NCBI GenBank assembly: GCA_033557685.1
Contig: JAWQRN010000053.1
Coordinates: 1-44,987 of the forward strand
DNA from: Sperchopsis tessellata
Taxonomy: Eukaryota; Arthropoda; Insecta; Coleoptera; Hydrophilidae
Direction: 5' to 3'
Length of the DNA: 44,987 nt
Shown here in pieces: positions 21,301 through 28,151 of this stretch. The notes below the pieces were generated by a model that saw only the letters and a program-made list of their open reading frames with translations, was not told the origin of the DNA and did not search any database. Position numbers and translations under genes: made by a program. Every line of letters starts with the position of its first letter. The stretch's first letter is position 1.

Positions 21301-22776
21301 GAAGGGGTTTATTCATACCCTCGGCTAGTAACTGAGAATATTTTTCAGTTTGGTCTACGATAAAGCTCAGGTGTTGATCTAAAGCTTTCTTTCTTTTCTC
21401 TTCTAATATAGAGTTTTGTTTATATTCCACTAATTTTTCTACGTTACTCCAGAAATTCTTGATTTCCTTGGCACAGAAAGCAGCAATCCTGCGGATATGT
21501 TGCTCTTGGGCCTTTTCAGCACGCTGAGCTGCCATAGCCTTATCTTGGAAATATTTTTGAACCATCCGTGCACACTTTTTAGCAGCAGCCTTCTTCCATT
21601 TTCGTTCTTGTGCAAAATCCGCTGCTAACCAAACCATTTCTTCCAGCAAGAAGTCCCAATGTGCCTTTGTTCTGGGCATTTCTTGTACTTTAGGTAAACG
21701 TTTCTCTGACCACAACCCATCTTTCTGAAGATCACTTATCCTTTGGACTACATAAGCTTCCTGTTTAGCTTTTTCTACTATTTGTTCCTGATTGCCTACT
21801 GGGGTTTTTACTTTAGGTACGCTGGCTGGTTTCGGTGTTGAAGCTGTTTCGGTGCTAAGTGGAGGGACAGTATGTGTTGTGTTTTGATGAACATTTTGTA
21901 CAAGAGGAGGGGGAATGACTTGAGGTGAAATGCCGGGAAGTGAACTGACTGCCGTTGCTGTAGGTGTTGGTATGGTGGTTTGGACAAGAGGAGCCGGTGG
22001 TTCGTCAGCAGGGTGATCCTTCGGGTCAATCGCATTTTCTTTAATATACTGAAGGAACTGCTGGGTTCTGGGCCTCTTCGCAAATTGATATAGGTCTAGT
22101 ATATTGCCGCCTATTTCTAAGTGAAAACTTTCTAATAAATGTTCATTATACTTTTCTTTCACTATTTTAGAACGGACATTTCTATGGTTCATGACCCGCT
22201 GAAGTTTTGCCGCATACGTGTCCTTTTTCTCTGGCGTAGAAGGCAAGGACCTTTTAAGAGGCGACCGAGTTTGAGTTTGTGGTGGATTCCCATCACCTGC
22301 TTGATACAACTGTAATCGCACATTATGATTGGGTCTCGACTTTGTTAGCGCGTTTACTATACTTTGATTCGTCAAACTCGGCCGCAGCGGGCTTGCCTGG
22401 TTTCTCGATGGACTTAAACTTATAATACGTGTTACTCCCCCCTGGGTTATAGCTGCATTACCTGTCGATATACTCCCACCACTTATCTAAAAAAGAATAA
22501 ACACATTGTATTGGAAAAAAATACGTTATCAACAAATAAGTGCCTGAGAGGCATTGAATTTTTAGAGTCAATTTTATAATTTTTAAGTTGTTTATAATCT
22601 AAAATGTTAATCATAATTGTTTAACTTACCTGCGCTAATGCAGGCACGCCACGAGTTTGAGAAGTGAGGACATATTGACCCCCCGCGACCTGTGTTAGAC
22701 GAACAGCAGATCGGGGGGTTGACCCCTCTCTCGGAGGCAGAGGTCCTTGCCCTACCCCCGGAGTTTCGTCACTCAT
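1062..22776 (-). CDS. dom: Domino: SWR1/SRCAP/EP400-family ATP-dependent chromatin remodeler (19 coding exons)
   Basis: Nuclear SNF2-type ATPase of the INO80/SWR1 class, the motor of complexes that exchange or acetylate H2A variants. Exons, in transcript order: 22776-22630, 22486-21232, 21172-20964, 18031-17951, 17653-17102, 17038-16861, 16714-16402, 16346-16160, 16079-15943, 15881-15695, 13272-12798, 11889-11750, 8876-8703, 8615-8335, 8078-7706, 7127-6931, 6505-6391, 5087-4758, 3326-1062. Every junction is GT-AG on the minus strand and all phases agree, giving 7596 nt (2531 aa plus stop). Domains: proline-rich N-terminus; HSA domain near aa 296-430; acidic linker with MSVEELRKKYSGG; ATPase lobe 1 from aa 749 (DEMGLGKT, DEAQNIKN, LTGTPLQNN); a long insertion about aa 1000-1440, diagnostic of the INO80/SWR1 class; lobe 2 (GGHRVLIFTQM, STRSGGVGVNLTGAD, QAQDRCHRIGQT); acidic C-terminus. 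No SANT domain is encoded before the stop, so this resembles a short (DomB-like) isoform; longer-isoform exons could lie left of the window. Confidence 0.96.
3511..3641 (-). ncRNA. Intronic H/ACA-type snoRNA, copy A (domino intron 3327-4757)
   Basis: Transcript runs from about 3641 down to 3511. 5' hairpin closed by GCATTG (3639-3634) with CAATGC (3588-3583); upper stem starts AGTT/AACT and has CAGCC/GGCTG. H box AAAGAA follows after exactly 14 nt (TTTGCAGCAATGCT). 3' hairpin GCAAG...CTTAC contains one mismatch relative to the other copies. ACA at 3516-3514 is followed by three nt. The 3' end lies 184 nt before the intron acceptor. U-A pairs replace the C-G pair of copies B, C, E and F at the fourth stem position. 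Confidence 0.8.
4060..4230 (-). other. Possible alternative terminal exon of domino, or an unrelated exon remnant
   Basis: Inside the last domino intron the minus strand has an acceptor-like GTAGACAG followed by an open frame in phase 0 with exon 4758-5087: VNLRVDWFEYEANK, then HCNVVWRCSECGKLIVETDM and STSIYELAMVIQ before a stop at 4060. It holds a CxxC pair. Composition is less AT-rich than the flanks. I do not recognise the peptide. It could be a cassette exon giving a shorter Domino tail, a transposon remnant, or chance. Confidence 0.25.
5175..6374 (+). mobile_element. Decayed mariner transposon, about 1.2 kb, in domino intron 17
   Basis: Imperfect terminal inverted repeats (left GAGTTGGTCAAAAAGTA, right end reads GGGTTGGCCAAAAAGTA on the other strand) are flanked by TA. 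Internal plus-strand translation in broken frames shows mariner transposase signatures: SDENWIVYNNVEQKK near 5753, HDKNRPHTSLVTRQK near 6020 and HPPDLIPSDYHLF near 6090 (the catalytic D34D region). Frameshifts and stops show it is dead. Its right end is only about 10 bp from the donor GTAAGT (6390-6385) of domino; without it the intron would be about 100 nt. Confidence 0.88.
6391..8078 (-). CDS. dom: domino exons for helicase C-terminal lobe (lobe 2)
   Basis: Exons 8078-7706, 7127-6931 and 6505-6391. Motifs in order: HPRLIQYDCGKLQTLDRLLR, KTGGHRVLIFTQMTKMLDVL, FHGHIYLRLDGTTKVDNRQ, ILMERFNGDTRIFAFILSTR, SGGVGVNLTGADTVIFYDSD, WNPTMDAQAQDRCHRIGQTR (arginine-finger motif VI intact), then LVSEKTIEENILKKANQKR. 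Introns 7128-7705 and 6506-6930 each hold one snoRNA (C and B). Confidence 0.95.
6680..6812 (-). ncRNA. Intronic H/ACA-type snoRNA, copy B (domino intron 6506-6930)
   Basis: 5' hairpin closed by GCACTG (6810-6805) with CAGTGC (6759-6754). Upper stem AGTT...GACT; 14 nt (CTTGCAGCAGTGCT) separate it from the H box AGATTA. 3' hairpin closed by GCAAG/CTTGC; ACA at 6685-6683 plus three nt. The 3' end is 174 nt from the acceptor. The right-hand guide arm has one change (CUUGCAG instead of UUUGCAG). Confidence 0.8.
7433..7563 (-). ncRNA. Intronic H/ACA-type snoRNA, copy C (domino intron 7128-7705)
   Basis: 5' hairpin closed by GCACTG (7561-7556) with CAGTGC (7510-7505); 14 nt from upper stem to the H box ATATCA; 3' hairpin GCAAG/CTTGC; ACA at 7438-7436 plus three nt. 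Nearly identical to copy E, so C and E are probably the most recent duplicates. Confidence 0.82.
8335..13272 (-). CDS. dom: domino exons for the lobe 1-lobe 2 insertion
   Basis: Exons 13272-12798, 11889-11750, 8876-8703 and 8615-8335 encode about 357 aa of the insertion that splits INO80/SWR1-class ATPases. Conserved start: NIDFDSLNLNLLQMEFHLSA, then QYRTPRKLIEEICESPE. The middle is Thr/Ala/Val-rich low complexity (TVPAGFAQLVQTSTGKHILF). The last exon has EDVYQIILDYEKNKRDLISR and the MYGEDFRETV block. In yeast Swr1 and human SRCAP this insertion is where RuvB-like ATPases dock (family knowledge). Three of the surrounding introns contain snoRNA copies D, E and F; two contain LINE fragments. 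Confidence 0.92.
9090..9219 (-). ncRNA. Intronic H/ACA-type snoRNA, copy D (domino intron 8877-11749)
   Basis: 5' hairpin closed by GCATTG (9217-9212) with CAATGC (9166-9161), sharing the U-A variant with copy A. Upper stem AGTT/AACT. H box ATATCA after 14 nt (TTTGCAACAATGCT). 3' hairpin GCAAG/CTTGC; ACA at 9095-9093 plus three nt. Left guide arm is CCGAUU and right arm UUUGCAA, both one base off the family consensus. Confidence 0.8.
9581..9781. repeat. Foldback element with arms of about 80 bp
   Basis: Left arm 9581-9660 and right arm 9704-9781 are reverse complements (GTATGAATGTTGTYTCCGGG, ACCGTGTAGAGG, ACAAGTGCCGAYGTTTCG) with a 43-bp spacer. It lies in the domino intron 8877-11749. Part of the arm recurs alone at 28115-28151. 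Confidence 0.8.
9800..11400 (-). mobile_element. LINE fragment (jockey/R1-like RT and C-terminal part) in domino intron 12
   Basis: Minus-strand pieces in broken frames. RT motif GVSQGSVLERF and the catalytic-box relative CLFAEDTSVI (near 10680); then C-terminal blocks YFAYFHSLRMIGLI and IFKLQKDAIRILASLRYKES (10259-10480) and a tail extending to about 9880. The usual FADD box reads FAED in one frame. Non-functional remnant. Confidence 0.75.
12172..12590. repeat. Possible pogo/Tigger-like DNA element remnant
   Basis: AAATGGACCTCGGTGTAACG at left resembles pogo/Tigger ends, and CCGGTCCGCTGTAA at the right side may be the partner, but the inverted repeat is weak and no transposase motif is visible. 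Confidence 0.25.
12591..12723 (-). ncRNA. Intronic H/ACA-type snoRNA, copy E (domino intron 11890-12797)
   Basis: 5' hairpin closed by GCACTG (12721-12716) with CAGTGC (12668-12663); H box ATATCA 14 nt after the upper stem; 3' hairpin GCAAG/CTTGC; ACA at 12596-12594 plus three nt (ACA again). The 5' end lies only about 74 nt from the intron donor and the 3' end about 700 nt from the acceptor, unlike copies F and G. Confidence 0.82.
13346..13478 (-). ncRNA. Intronic H/ACA-type snoRNA, copy F (domino intron 13273-15694)
   Basis: 5' hairpin closed by GCACTG (13476-13471) with CAGTGC (13424-13419). Upper stem AGTT/AACT plus ACAA/TTGT. H box AAAATA after 14 nt. The 3' hairpin has a different upper stem (AGCTC.CA with TG.GAGCT) but keeps GCAAG/CTTGC. 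ACA at 13351-13349 plus three nt. The 3' end is 73 nt from the acceptor, a spacing typical of intron-processed snoRNAs. Confidence 0.8.
13850..14170 (+). mobile_element. LINE RT fragment, plus strand, in domino intron 10
   Basis: Two overlapping frames give VDVLYLDFSKAFDHLNHSVL and then VPLAVLQGSNLGPLMFLLLF followed by MNDLP, the RT domain order of jockey/CR1-type non-LTR retrotransposons. A frameshift lies near 14000, and the catalytic FADD region is missing. Confidence 0.75.
14380..14745 (-). mobile_element. LINE RT fragment, minus strand
   Basis: Reverse-strand translation in broken frames gives an STAFDCVDYRIIL-like block near 14730, then GVPQRSILRSFLFIIYVTDI near 14560 and a degraded catalytic-box region near 14480. 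A different copy and orientation from the fragment at 13850. Confidence 0.6.
15060..15530 (+). mobile_element. Weak LINE RT fragment
   Basis: Plus-strand FAWSPVIKGVLLRSIIGPYL near 15410 resembles the RT block GVPQGSVLGPLLF. Heavily decayed; called mainly because it sits beside two other RT fragments in the same intron. Confidence 0.35.
15695..17038 (-). CDS. dom: domino exons for SNF2 ATPase lobe 1
   Basis: Five exons (17038-16861, 16714-16402, 16346-16160, 16079-15943, 15881-15695) separated by short introns of 55-146 nt. Motif order is that of SNF2 lobe 1: LREYQHIGLDWLVTMFER; Walker A region NGILADEMGLGKTIQTIALL; GPHLVIVPTSVMLNWEMECK; ITSYKLV; Walker B LILDEAQNIKNFKSQRWQ; LLLTGTPLQNNLMELWSLMH; then the block RPFLLRRLKCEVEKQMPKKY and VLMQLRKVCNHPNLFEVR. 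All catalytic residues (K of GKT, DEAQ box) are intact. Compact introns here contrast with the snoRNA- and transposon-bearing introns downstream. Confidence 0.95.
17102..18031 (-). CDS. dom: domino acidic linker exons (17951-18031 and 17102-17653)
   Basis: Two exons separated by a 297-nt intron that carries snoRNA copy G. The first (27 codons) reads DNMDDDGKKKSEPSTSKSK; the second (184 codons) is strongly acidic and contains DLAAENEMSVEELRKKYSGG, the conserved family motif that lies between the HSA domain and the ATPase. Long runs of D/E/S follow. Both exons are in phase 0 at both ends. The exon upstream in the transcript (20964-21172, aa 468-537, with DFNDFLNELPKDYLENRDK) joins across a 2.9 kb transposon-filled intron. 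Confidence 0.9.
17725..17849 (-). ncRNA. Diverged H/ACA-type snoRNA, copy G (domino intron 17654-17950)
   Basis: 5' hairpin closed by GCACTG (17847-17842) with TAGTGC (17795-17790), one G-U pair. Upper stem CAATT/AATTG. H box ATATAA after 14 nt (TTTGCAGTAGTGCA). The 3' hairpin is a near-perfect stem (AGCTCAT/ATGAGCT over CAAG/CTTG), and the bases after it (CATTCAG) contain no ACA. Same intronic setting (71 nt from the acceptor), but it is either a decayed copy or one with a non-canonical 3' box. Confidence 0.6.
18097..19468 (+). mobile_element. Second mariner-family remnant, in domino intron 3, carrying a nested MITE
   Basis: Ends are similar (TTAGGTTGTCCAATAA at left; TTATATTGTCTAATAA at right on the other strand). 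The plus strand encodes broken mariner transposase pieces: SKRTAQKWFNHFKKDDFSLS followed by DNPRSGH (N-terminal HTH region, near 18607), then KPHIKQDFYPRKTMLCV (near 18970) and HPPYFLDFSQSNFH (near 19215). It differs from the element at 5175, so it is a separate lineage. Frames are broken throughout. Confidence 0.8.
18233..18493. mobile_element. piggyBac-type MITE with TTAA target-site duplication
   Basis: TTAA at 18233-18236 and 18490-18493 flank a 253-bp element whose ends are perfect inverted repeats (CCCTTTGCACTCGA and TCGAGTGCAAAGGG). TTAA duplication with CCCTTTGCACTCG-like ends is typical of piggyBac-family MITEs. The interior is noncoding and markedly GC-rich (18420-18480), unlike the surrounding DNA. 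It is inserted in the mariner remnant, so it is younger. Confidence 0.85.
19990..20450. repeat. Foldback element with arms of about 200 bp
   Basis: Left arm 19990-20185 and right arm 20252-20450 are imperfect reverse complements around a 66-bp spacer. Landmarks occur in both: ATATTGCGACCRGTTTC, AAAACAATRAATTAAAA, GTGAAGGCAACAACACAACT and CCAGACCTACCAACTG. No ORF. A nonautonomous long-TIR DNA element is the likely explanation. Confidence 0.8.
21232..22486 (-). CDS. dom: domino exon encoding low-complexity N-terminus and HSA domain
   Basis: Large exon (1255 nt). The first half is Pro/Thr/Ser-rich and has a segment around FAKRPRTQQFLQYIKEN. The second half is the helicase-SANT-associated (HSA) domain: Q-R-I-S-D-L-Q-K-D-G-L-W, then RTKAHWDFLLEEMVWLAADF and a long basic amphipathic helix (KWKKAAAKKCARMVQKYF). 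In the family this helix binds actin and actin-related proteins. Acceptor TTTTTTAG is above 22486; donor GTGAGT is at 21231-21226. The open frame continues 38 residues upstream of the first obvious start-like codon, which is why it is joined to the preceding exon. Confidence 0.92.
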
Positions 22777-22787
22777 CGCCTAAACTT
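22630..22787 (-). CDS. dom: domino exon with start codon (aa 1-49)
   Basis: Acceptor CAG sits just above 22787, followed by 11 nt of 5' UTR and then ATG at 22776-22774. The peptide begins MSDETPGVGQGPLPPREG and ends PALAQ at donor GTAAGT (22629-22624). It joins in phase 0 to ISGGSISTGNAAITQGG in the next exon. This ATG is chosen because it is the only one opening a frame that reads through the next junction. The exon is clearly richer in G+C than the introns on both sides. Confidence 0.88.
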
Positions 22788-23739
22788 CTGGAAAAGAAAG
22801 AAAATCGTGTTTATGAAATTGTACCAATACAAGTTCTAAAACTTATTCAGGAAAATTTGTTTAGTAGAGTACTGAGTTTTTTTTAAACAGTAATTAAAAC
22901 ACTGCCATTAATAAATCAGCAAAAATTATCAGTCAATTACATTATACAACCTTGAAAAAAAAAACAAAACAGAGAACTTTTATTGAAAAACATATTTACA
23001 AGTGCTCTTCAAAATATCTCAAGAACTATTTGAAAGTACTTTATTTCTATTATTATATATTCTATAAAATATTGACAGGTTATAAATTGCACCACAGTAA
23101 ATAAATAATGTATAAAATATACAAAATATGTCATAAAAAGTTAGAAACACATCAAAAATTAGTAATATGTTAAATAATACCCATAACAAGACAGCTACCC
23201 CCACATTTTATTAAATAAATAATTTCTGTAAGATTTATATTATTGACTTAACCATGCAGCACTCTAAAGAAAAATCTCAACCATCGAACGTATTATACAA
23301 GATTATTATGTTGTTATTTTACGATTGAATTTATAAAAAAAAAACTATGTTATGACCCATCACACAATTATCTCCACAAGAATGACAGGATAGAGATATA
23401 TAATCTTATTCATAATGTCTTTAAACTATGGACTAAGGCTAACTTACTACCATAACTACCAAAATTTCAACCACCTAACAGTAGGTTTCTGCTTATAGCT
23501 CCTAATTTATTAGCAATCTGCTCTAAGGTTATTAGCTAAATTTTGTAATACTTCAATTGACATCACATGAACAATCAAACAAGCAGGAGGTTAGTCTTAC
23601 ATTGAAGGCCTAACCATCAGATTTAACGTAGTGTTAGTTAGTTACTATAGGATTAATGCATAAAACAGACTCACATCTGTACCTTAACCCCACTATCAAC
23701 TACTTATTAGTCTCAGTAAACCGTAACTCCATAAAATAA

Positions 23740-24425
23740 ACTTAAGTTATGTGGTTTATATCTAAAGGATTACAACGCTTAAGACGATTCAAGTAACAAC
23801 TAGGTATTGGGGTGCTTGTCAAGCCGCGAGTGATAGTTTTAACTAGCGCACTTAGCTTCCTGCAGCACACTGGAAATGTGCAAGCCCCTGTGAAAAGAGT
23901 CGTTGCTAAAAAACCACGGAGCATCTGAAATTGTTCTTAAAGTTTTTGACTGAAATTGTTGAAGTTTTTTTATGTTCAAGTCACTCGCGGTCCCCCACAG
24001 CTACACACCGTAGGTCCACACCAGCTTTAGTATCATTTTATAAACGATCAGTTTGTTAGTTAGAGACAGCTTGGAATTACGATCGATCGGCCAATACAGC
24101 CTGAAGTTGCCTAGACCAAGTTACTCCCTATTCTGCAAAGGTTCTCCTTCCAGATGAGATGCCTGTCCAAGTGCATGCCCAGGTATTTTGCACATCTTAT
24201 GATTTTGACTCATTAGTCTTGATTCTCCATATCTTAAGCCATTCTTGTATCCTGTTCAAAGCATCCTGGAGTTTTTCAGATGCTAACCTGAGGATCTCGC
24301 TGACTTCAGCAAACATTGTGGTAAACATGTAGGAAGTGGTCGGGATATCTGCAATCGGTATCGAATCCTTTAGTTGTATAAATTCCTGTCGACAACTTTC
24401 TTCACATATGATCATTCTCTTTATA
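23740..24425 (-). mobile_element. Jockey-like LINE C-terminal fragment in domino intron 1
   Basis: Minus-strand blocks: SEKLQDALNRIQEWLKIWRI followed by KTNESKS (near 24200-24300), KYLGMHLDRHLIWKENL (near 24170) and LNRLKRCNPLD (near 23770), in the order found at the jockey ORF2 C-terminus. Stops and frameshifts are present. Confidence 0.7.
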
Positions 24426-25090
24426 CAGTTCTTTGATAAGGTTTATCACCTTTGTTGGAGCTTCCATGGTTCTTAATGCTCCTCACAGTATTTGTCTCGG
24501 AACGGTGTCATACGCTTTCAAAAGGTCAATAAAAGTAATGTGAATTTCTTCTCCTTTGGCAATCTTTTTCTCAATTAGATGTTATACAGCCGTCTCGTAG
24601 CTCAGTGGCTAAGTACTAAGCTAATAAGCTTTGGGTCTCGGGTTCAGGTAAAATGAACCCAATTCAAGTTGGAACACTAGATGCGGCAAAATTCCCAGGT
24701 GCGGGAGCCTAATACCTGGCGTCGGTGACTTGCCATAGCAACAAAAATAGGCCGACGTTAAATAAACAAACAAATAAATTGTTGTAATATATAGGTTGTC
24801 AATACTTCTTGGCATAAATCCACTTTGATCTTCTCCTATTTTGTTTCCAATTGCCTTCCTAAGTCTTTTCTGTAATATTTTAGCCCATAATTTGCTGAAT
24901 GTACACGTAACACTTAATCCCCTATAATTATTGGGGTCTTTTCTGTTCCCCTTCTTGTAAAGCGATGTTGTATACATTTTCCATTCCGTTCGTGTTTTCT
25001 CTTAAGTAAGACACAAGTTCAACAGATGCTCTATTCTTTCTTGTAATAAAGTTCCACCCCATTTAATCAATTCTGTCGAAATATTTCCCG
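24425..25090 (-). mobile_element. Second LINE RT fragment, split by a SINE
   Basis: LYKKGNRKDPNNYRGLSVT, SKLWAKILQKRLRKAIGNK and GEDQSGFMPRS read from 24977 to about 24785. After the SINE the frame resumes with ITFIDLLKAYDTVPRQIL near 24530. Its RT lineage differs from the jockey-like piece it abuts at about 24425. Confidence 0.7.
24590..24780 (+). mobile_element. tRNA-derived SINE inserted in a LINE
   Basis: The tRNA-like head has A box TAGCTCAGTGGC (24598-24609) and a degenerate B box GGTTCAGGT (near 24641-24649), followed by a unique body and an A-rich tail (AAATAAACAAACAAATAAA) ending near 24780. LINE coding sequence is present on both sides. Target-site duplications are not clear. Confidence 0.7.
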
Positions 25091-25234
25091 GACCAGGTGA
25101 TCCATTTCCTCATTTAATTTCTGCGGTAGACTGGCAAATCTCTATTGTATTTATCGGTTGTGGGTCGTCTTTCTCTATCTGTTCTGTTTTAAGCTTGTTA
25201 ATTTGTGGAAAGATATCAAAGTCACAAAAAAAAC

Positions 25235-25610
25235 ATCAAATTAACACTTGTGCTTGCACTGATCTTTCCTATTGCAACTTATACCGCTGAAACTTGGACC
25301 TTGAAAAAATCTGACTAAAATCTATTAAAGCCTTTGAAATATGGTTCTACAGGCGAGTTCACAGAATATGTTGAATGGAACATCATACTAACAAGTCTGT
25401 ATGGGAAGAGCTGAATGTTAACTAATAATAAAGAAAGGGGGAAGGAAACAGGCCAAGGGGCAAGTCGTCATATCAATAGATGAATCTAGCAAGAGTTAGT
25501 AGGATGTGCCTATATGAGGCAATACAACTGGCTAAGGGTAGAACAACATGGACTATACTTTGATCAATGGACAAAAAATTCTCTCGTATGGTAAACAGGC
25601 AGAAGAGGAG
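25235..25610 (+). mobile_element. RTE-like LINE C-terminal fragment
   Basis: Plus strand: LVLALIFPIATYTAETWTLK followed by K, then SIKAFEIWFYRRVHRI and NKSVWEELNVN. This matches the C-terminal block of RTE-type elements (AETWTLKK...EAFEMWCYRR). The same block occurs in opposite orientation in the element at 39922-42080. Confidence 0.65.
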
Positions 25611-28114
25611 GACATTTGAATGGTGTATATAGTTAAGTATACAGAAAAAGGCTTAAAATAGAGCTCTATGGCACACAACAGGTCAAGAACCAACTTTCAG
25701 GTAACTTCTTTGTTAAAGAGACACTCTGCAGGCTACTATCCAAATAATTATTGAAACATTAAAGACAAATATTAGACGCGTAGAAGATATGATACAATTA
25801 AAAATTTGATTGCCTGGGCATACATTACAACTTTGCTATTCGTTTTTTTACGGGTTAACAAGTCTGTTATGATCATCTATGAAAGTCACTAAAACTTGAA
25901 TGCTCGCTATTTGATCATAAATTTGTTAGTCATCAACAAAAAATTCCTAATGTTTTAGCAATGTCATCAATGCATAATAAAACAACATGGTTCCTTGGTT
26001 TTAGCATGAAAATACTCCAGAAATCAAAAAATGGTAAGACAGCTATAGTAATTTCAACCTATCAGATTAATAAATTAAAATTAAACTTTAAAAAAAGTAA
26101 ATATTTATTTTTACGTACTCAAATTATACAGGTTCTGTTACACAAGTTTAAAATTATCTATATTAATGTAAATATTCTCTCTATAATGGAATTAACCACT
26201 TATTTTTCAGTTATGTAAACTAAAAAGACTACGCTGCATAATATTACATCAAAATAAAATATTTGCAAACTAGGATTGTAACAAAAGTGATTTCTATATG
26301 TCATTAATCCATTATAACACATAAGGACATTAAATATTTCTAAAATTCATATTTGTTTATGTTTTTAACTTTTCTTTAAACTAAATGCAAAGATGAGTAA
26401 TCACATTCAAACTGTACAAACAGAAAGAAAAAAACATATTTTCGACAGTAAATATTAATCAAAATTAGCAATCAAGATCTAGCCAAAAAAAAAACATAGA
26501 AGAGAATTAATTTTTTAAAACATATAGTTTTGAAATTAGGTAAATATTGTGAATTCATGCTGCACCACATCAAAATTCTGAGAAAGGTAATAGAATATGT
26601 TGTATATCTTTGAATTCACAGACAAATACATACGTCTATTAAAAACTTCACAAAAGATGTCTGTATGGATGAAGAGAAACATGTGGACATAAAATAAAAC
26701 ACAAAAATGAAGTGGCAAGAATAGATAATTGTCAAAAGTTGTAGTACACAAATACCTTGATAGAACCTACTGAGAACTTAGAAAATACTTGAAAGAAAGA
26801 AGCAAAAATAGAATGGATTATATTAATGCATTGATAATAGAAAAATGCGAGAGAATGCAGAAGTAATGACATAATCGACTAAAATATGTTGGTGTCATTT
26901 GAACACATTTGGCATATTGCTGAAATCGGTCTGGTGAATGTGTCCTATGTAATTAGGAAAAGATACAAAGAAACAATAAAAATTGTTGTAAGATTAAAGA
27001 ATTATGATAAATGTATATGAAATTAAATAGTACACAAAATTAGCTATCGTGAAGATTTTTGTACATAATAAAACACCACTTGAAAATAAAGTAATATGCA
27101 CGTAATTCAAAATCACTTTGAATAGACATTCATGAGCTTGGTAGAATTGAAAGTAAAAGATAAAAATAGGTTGATACTGGTGTCTAGAGATTATAAATGA
27201 GTGAAAATGAAATTGAAGAATTGGTATAGGGATAATCAGGAATTAAAAAAAACAAGTCTGTAACAGAAATACATTTATTAGAAAGAACAAGAGATAATAT
27301 TGCCATAGAAAAAAATAAATTTGAAGATGCAAACAAAACTCAACTCAAGGTGAACGATTTTAGAAATTTTTAGGAAAAAAATACAATACGAAGACAGATT
27401 GATTGCTAACATTTAAATAAAAAAATTAAATTAAAATTAACCGACATCTAAACATATATAAAAATTACCTAGAAAGACATGGAAGGTTATCGTTGGCCAT
27501 ATTTATTAAAATAAAAAATTAGAAATTCCTATTATGCAAATTGATATGCAAATCAACATTTTATATTAACAAAAAATATTGCAATGTACCTTCAGAAATG
27601 TTAATATTTCCCCACTGTAGCAATAATTACTGTACGTTAATTATATAGTAATAATTAGTACAATTACATCTGCTGAAATTACGTGATAAAAGCTTTTCTA
27701 ACAAATTACATGTAGAAGAAGATAGAAATAAATCTAAAATTCTGATTATGTTTACAATAAAATTATGTACTATGTAACATTAATATGTAGATAACATATC
27801 TGCTTTAAACGTAACACATTTTTCATTACGTAAATATCCTCAAATACTGTGTTGAAAAATCTAAGTAATGATAAAATTTCAAAAGCAACCATTCTAGAAA
27901 ACTATTGACCCAAATTGTAAATCATTTATAAAATGCCATATCACTAAAAGGTACGCTATAAAACAATTTATATAATATGGCAAAGTCCTTCAAGGTGTTC
28001 ACCATTGAGGTTGGTGAACATGTAATTATAAGCAAGCATCCCTACACTTTGATGGATATGTAACATGATTTAGGGAAATTAAGGCACCCCTGATAACATA
28101 CCACAACACTTTTG

Positions 28115-28151
28115 AGCCTCTACACGGTTTCCAACCAGAAGTATTATTCAT
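28115..28151. repeat. Solo arm related to the foldback element at 9581
   Basis: GCCTCTACACGGTTTCCAAC and the following ATTATTCATA match the outer part of the right arm at 9745-9781. No partner arm is seen nearby. Confidence 0.5.
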
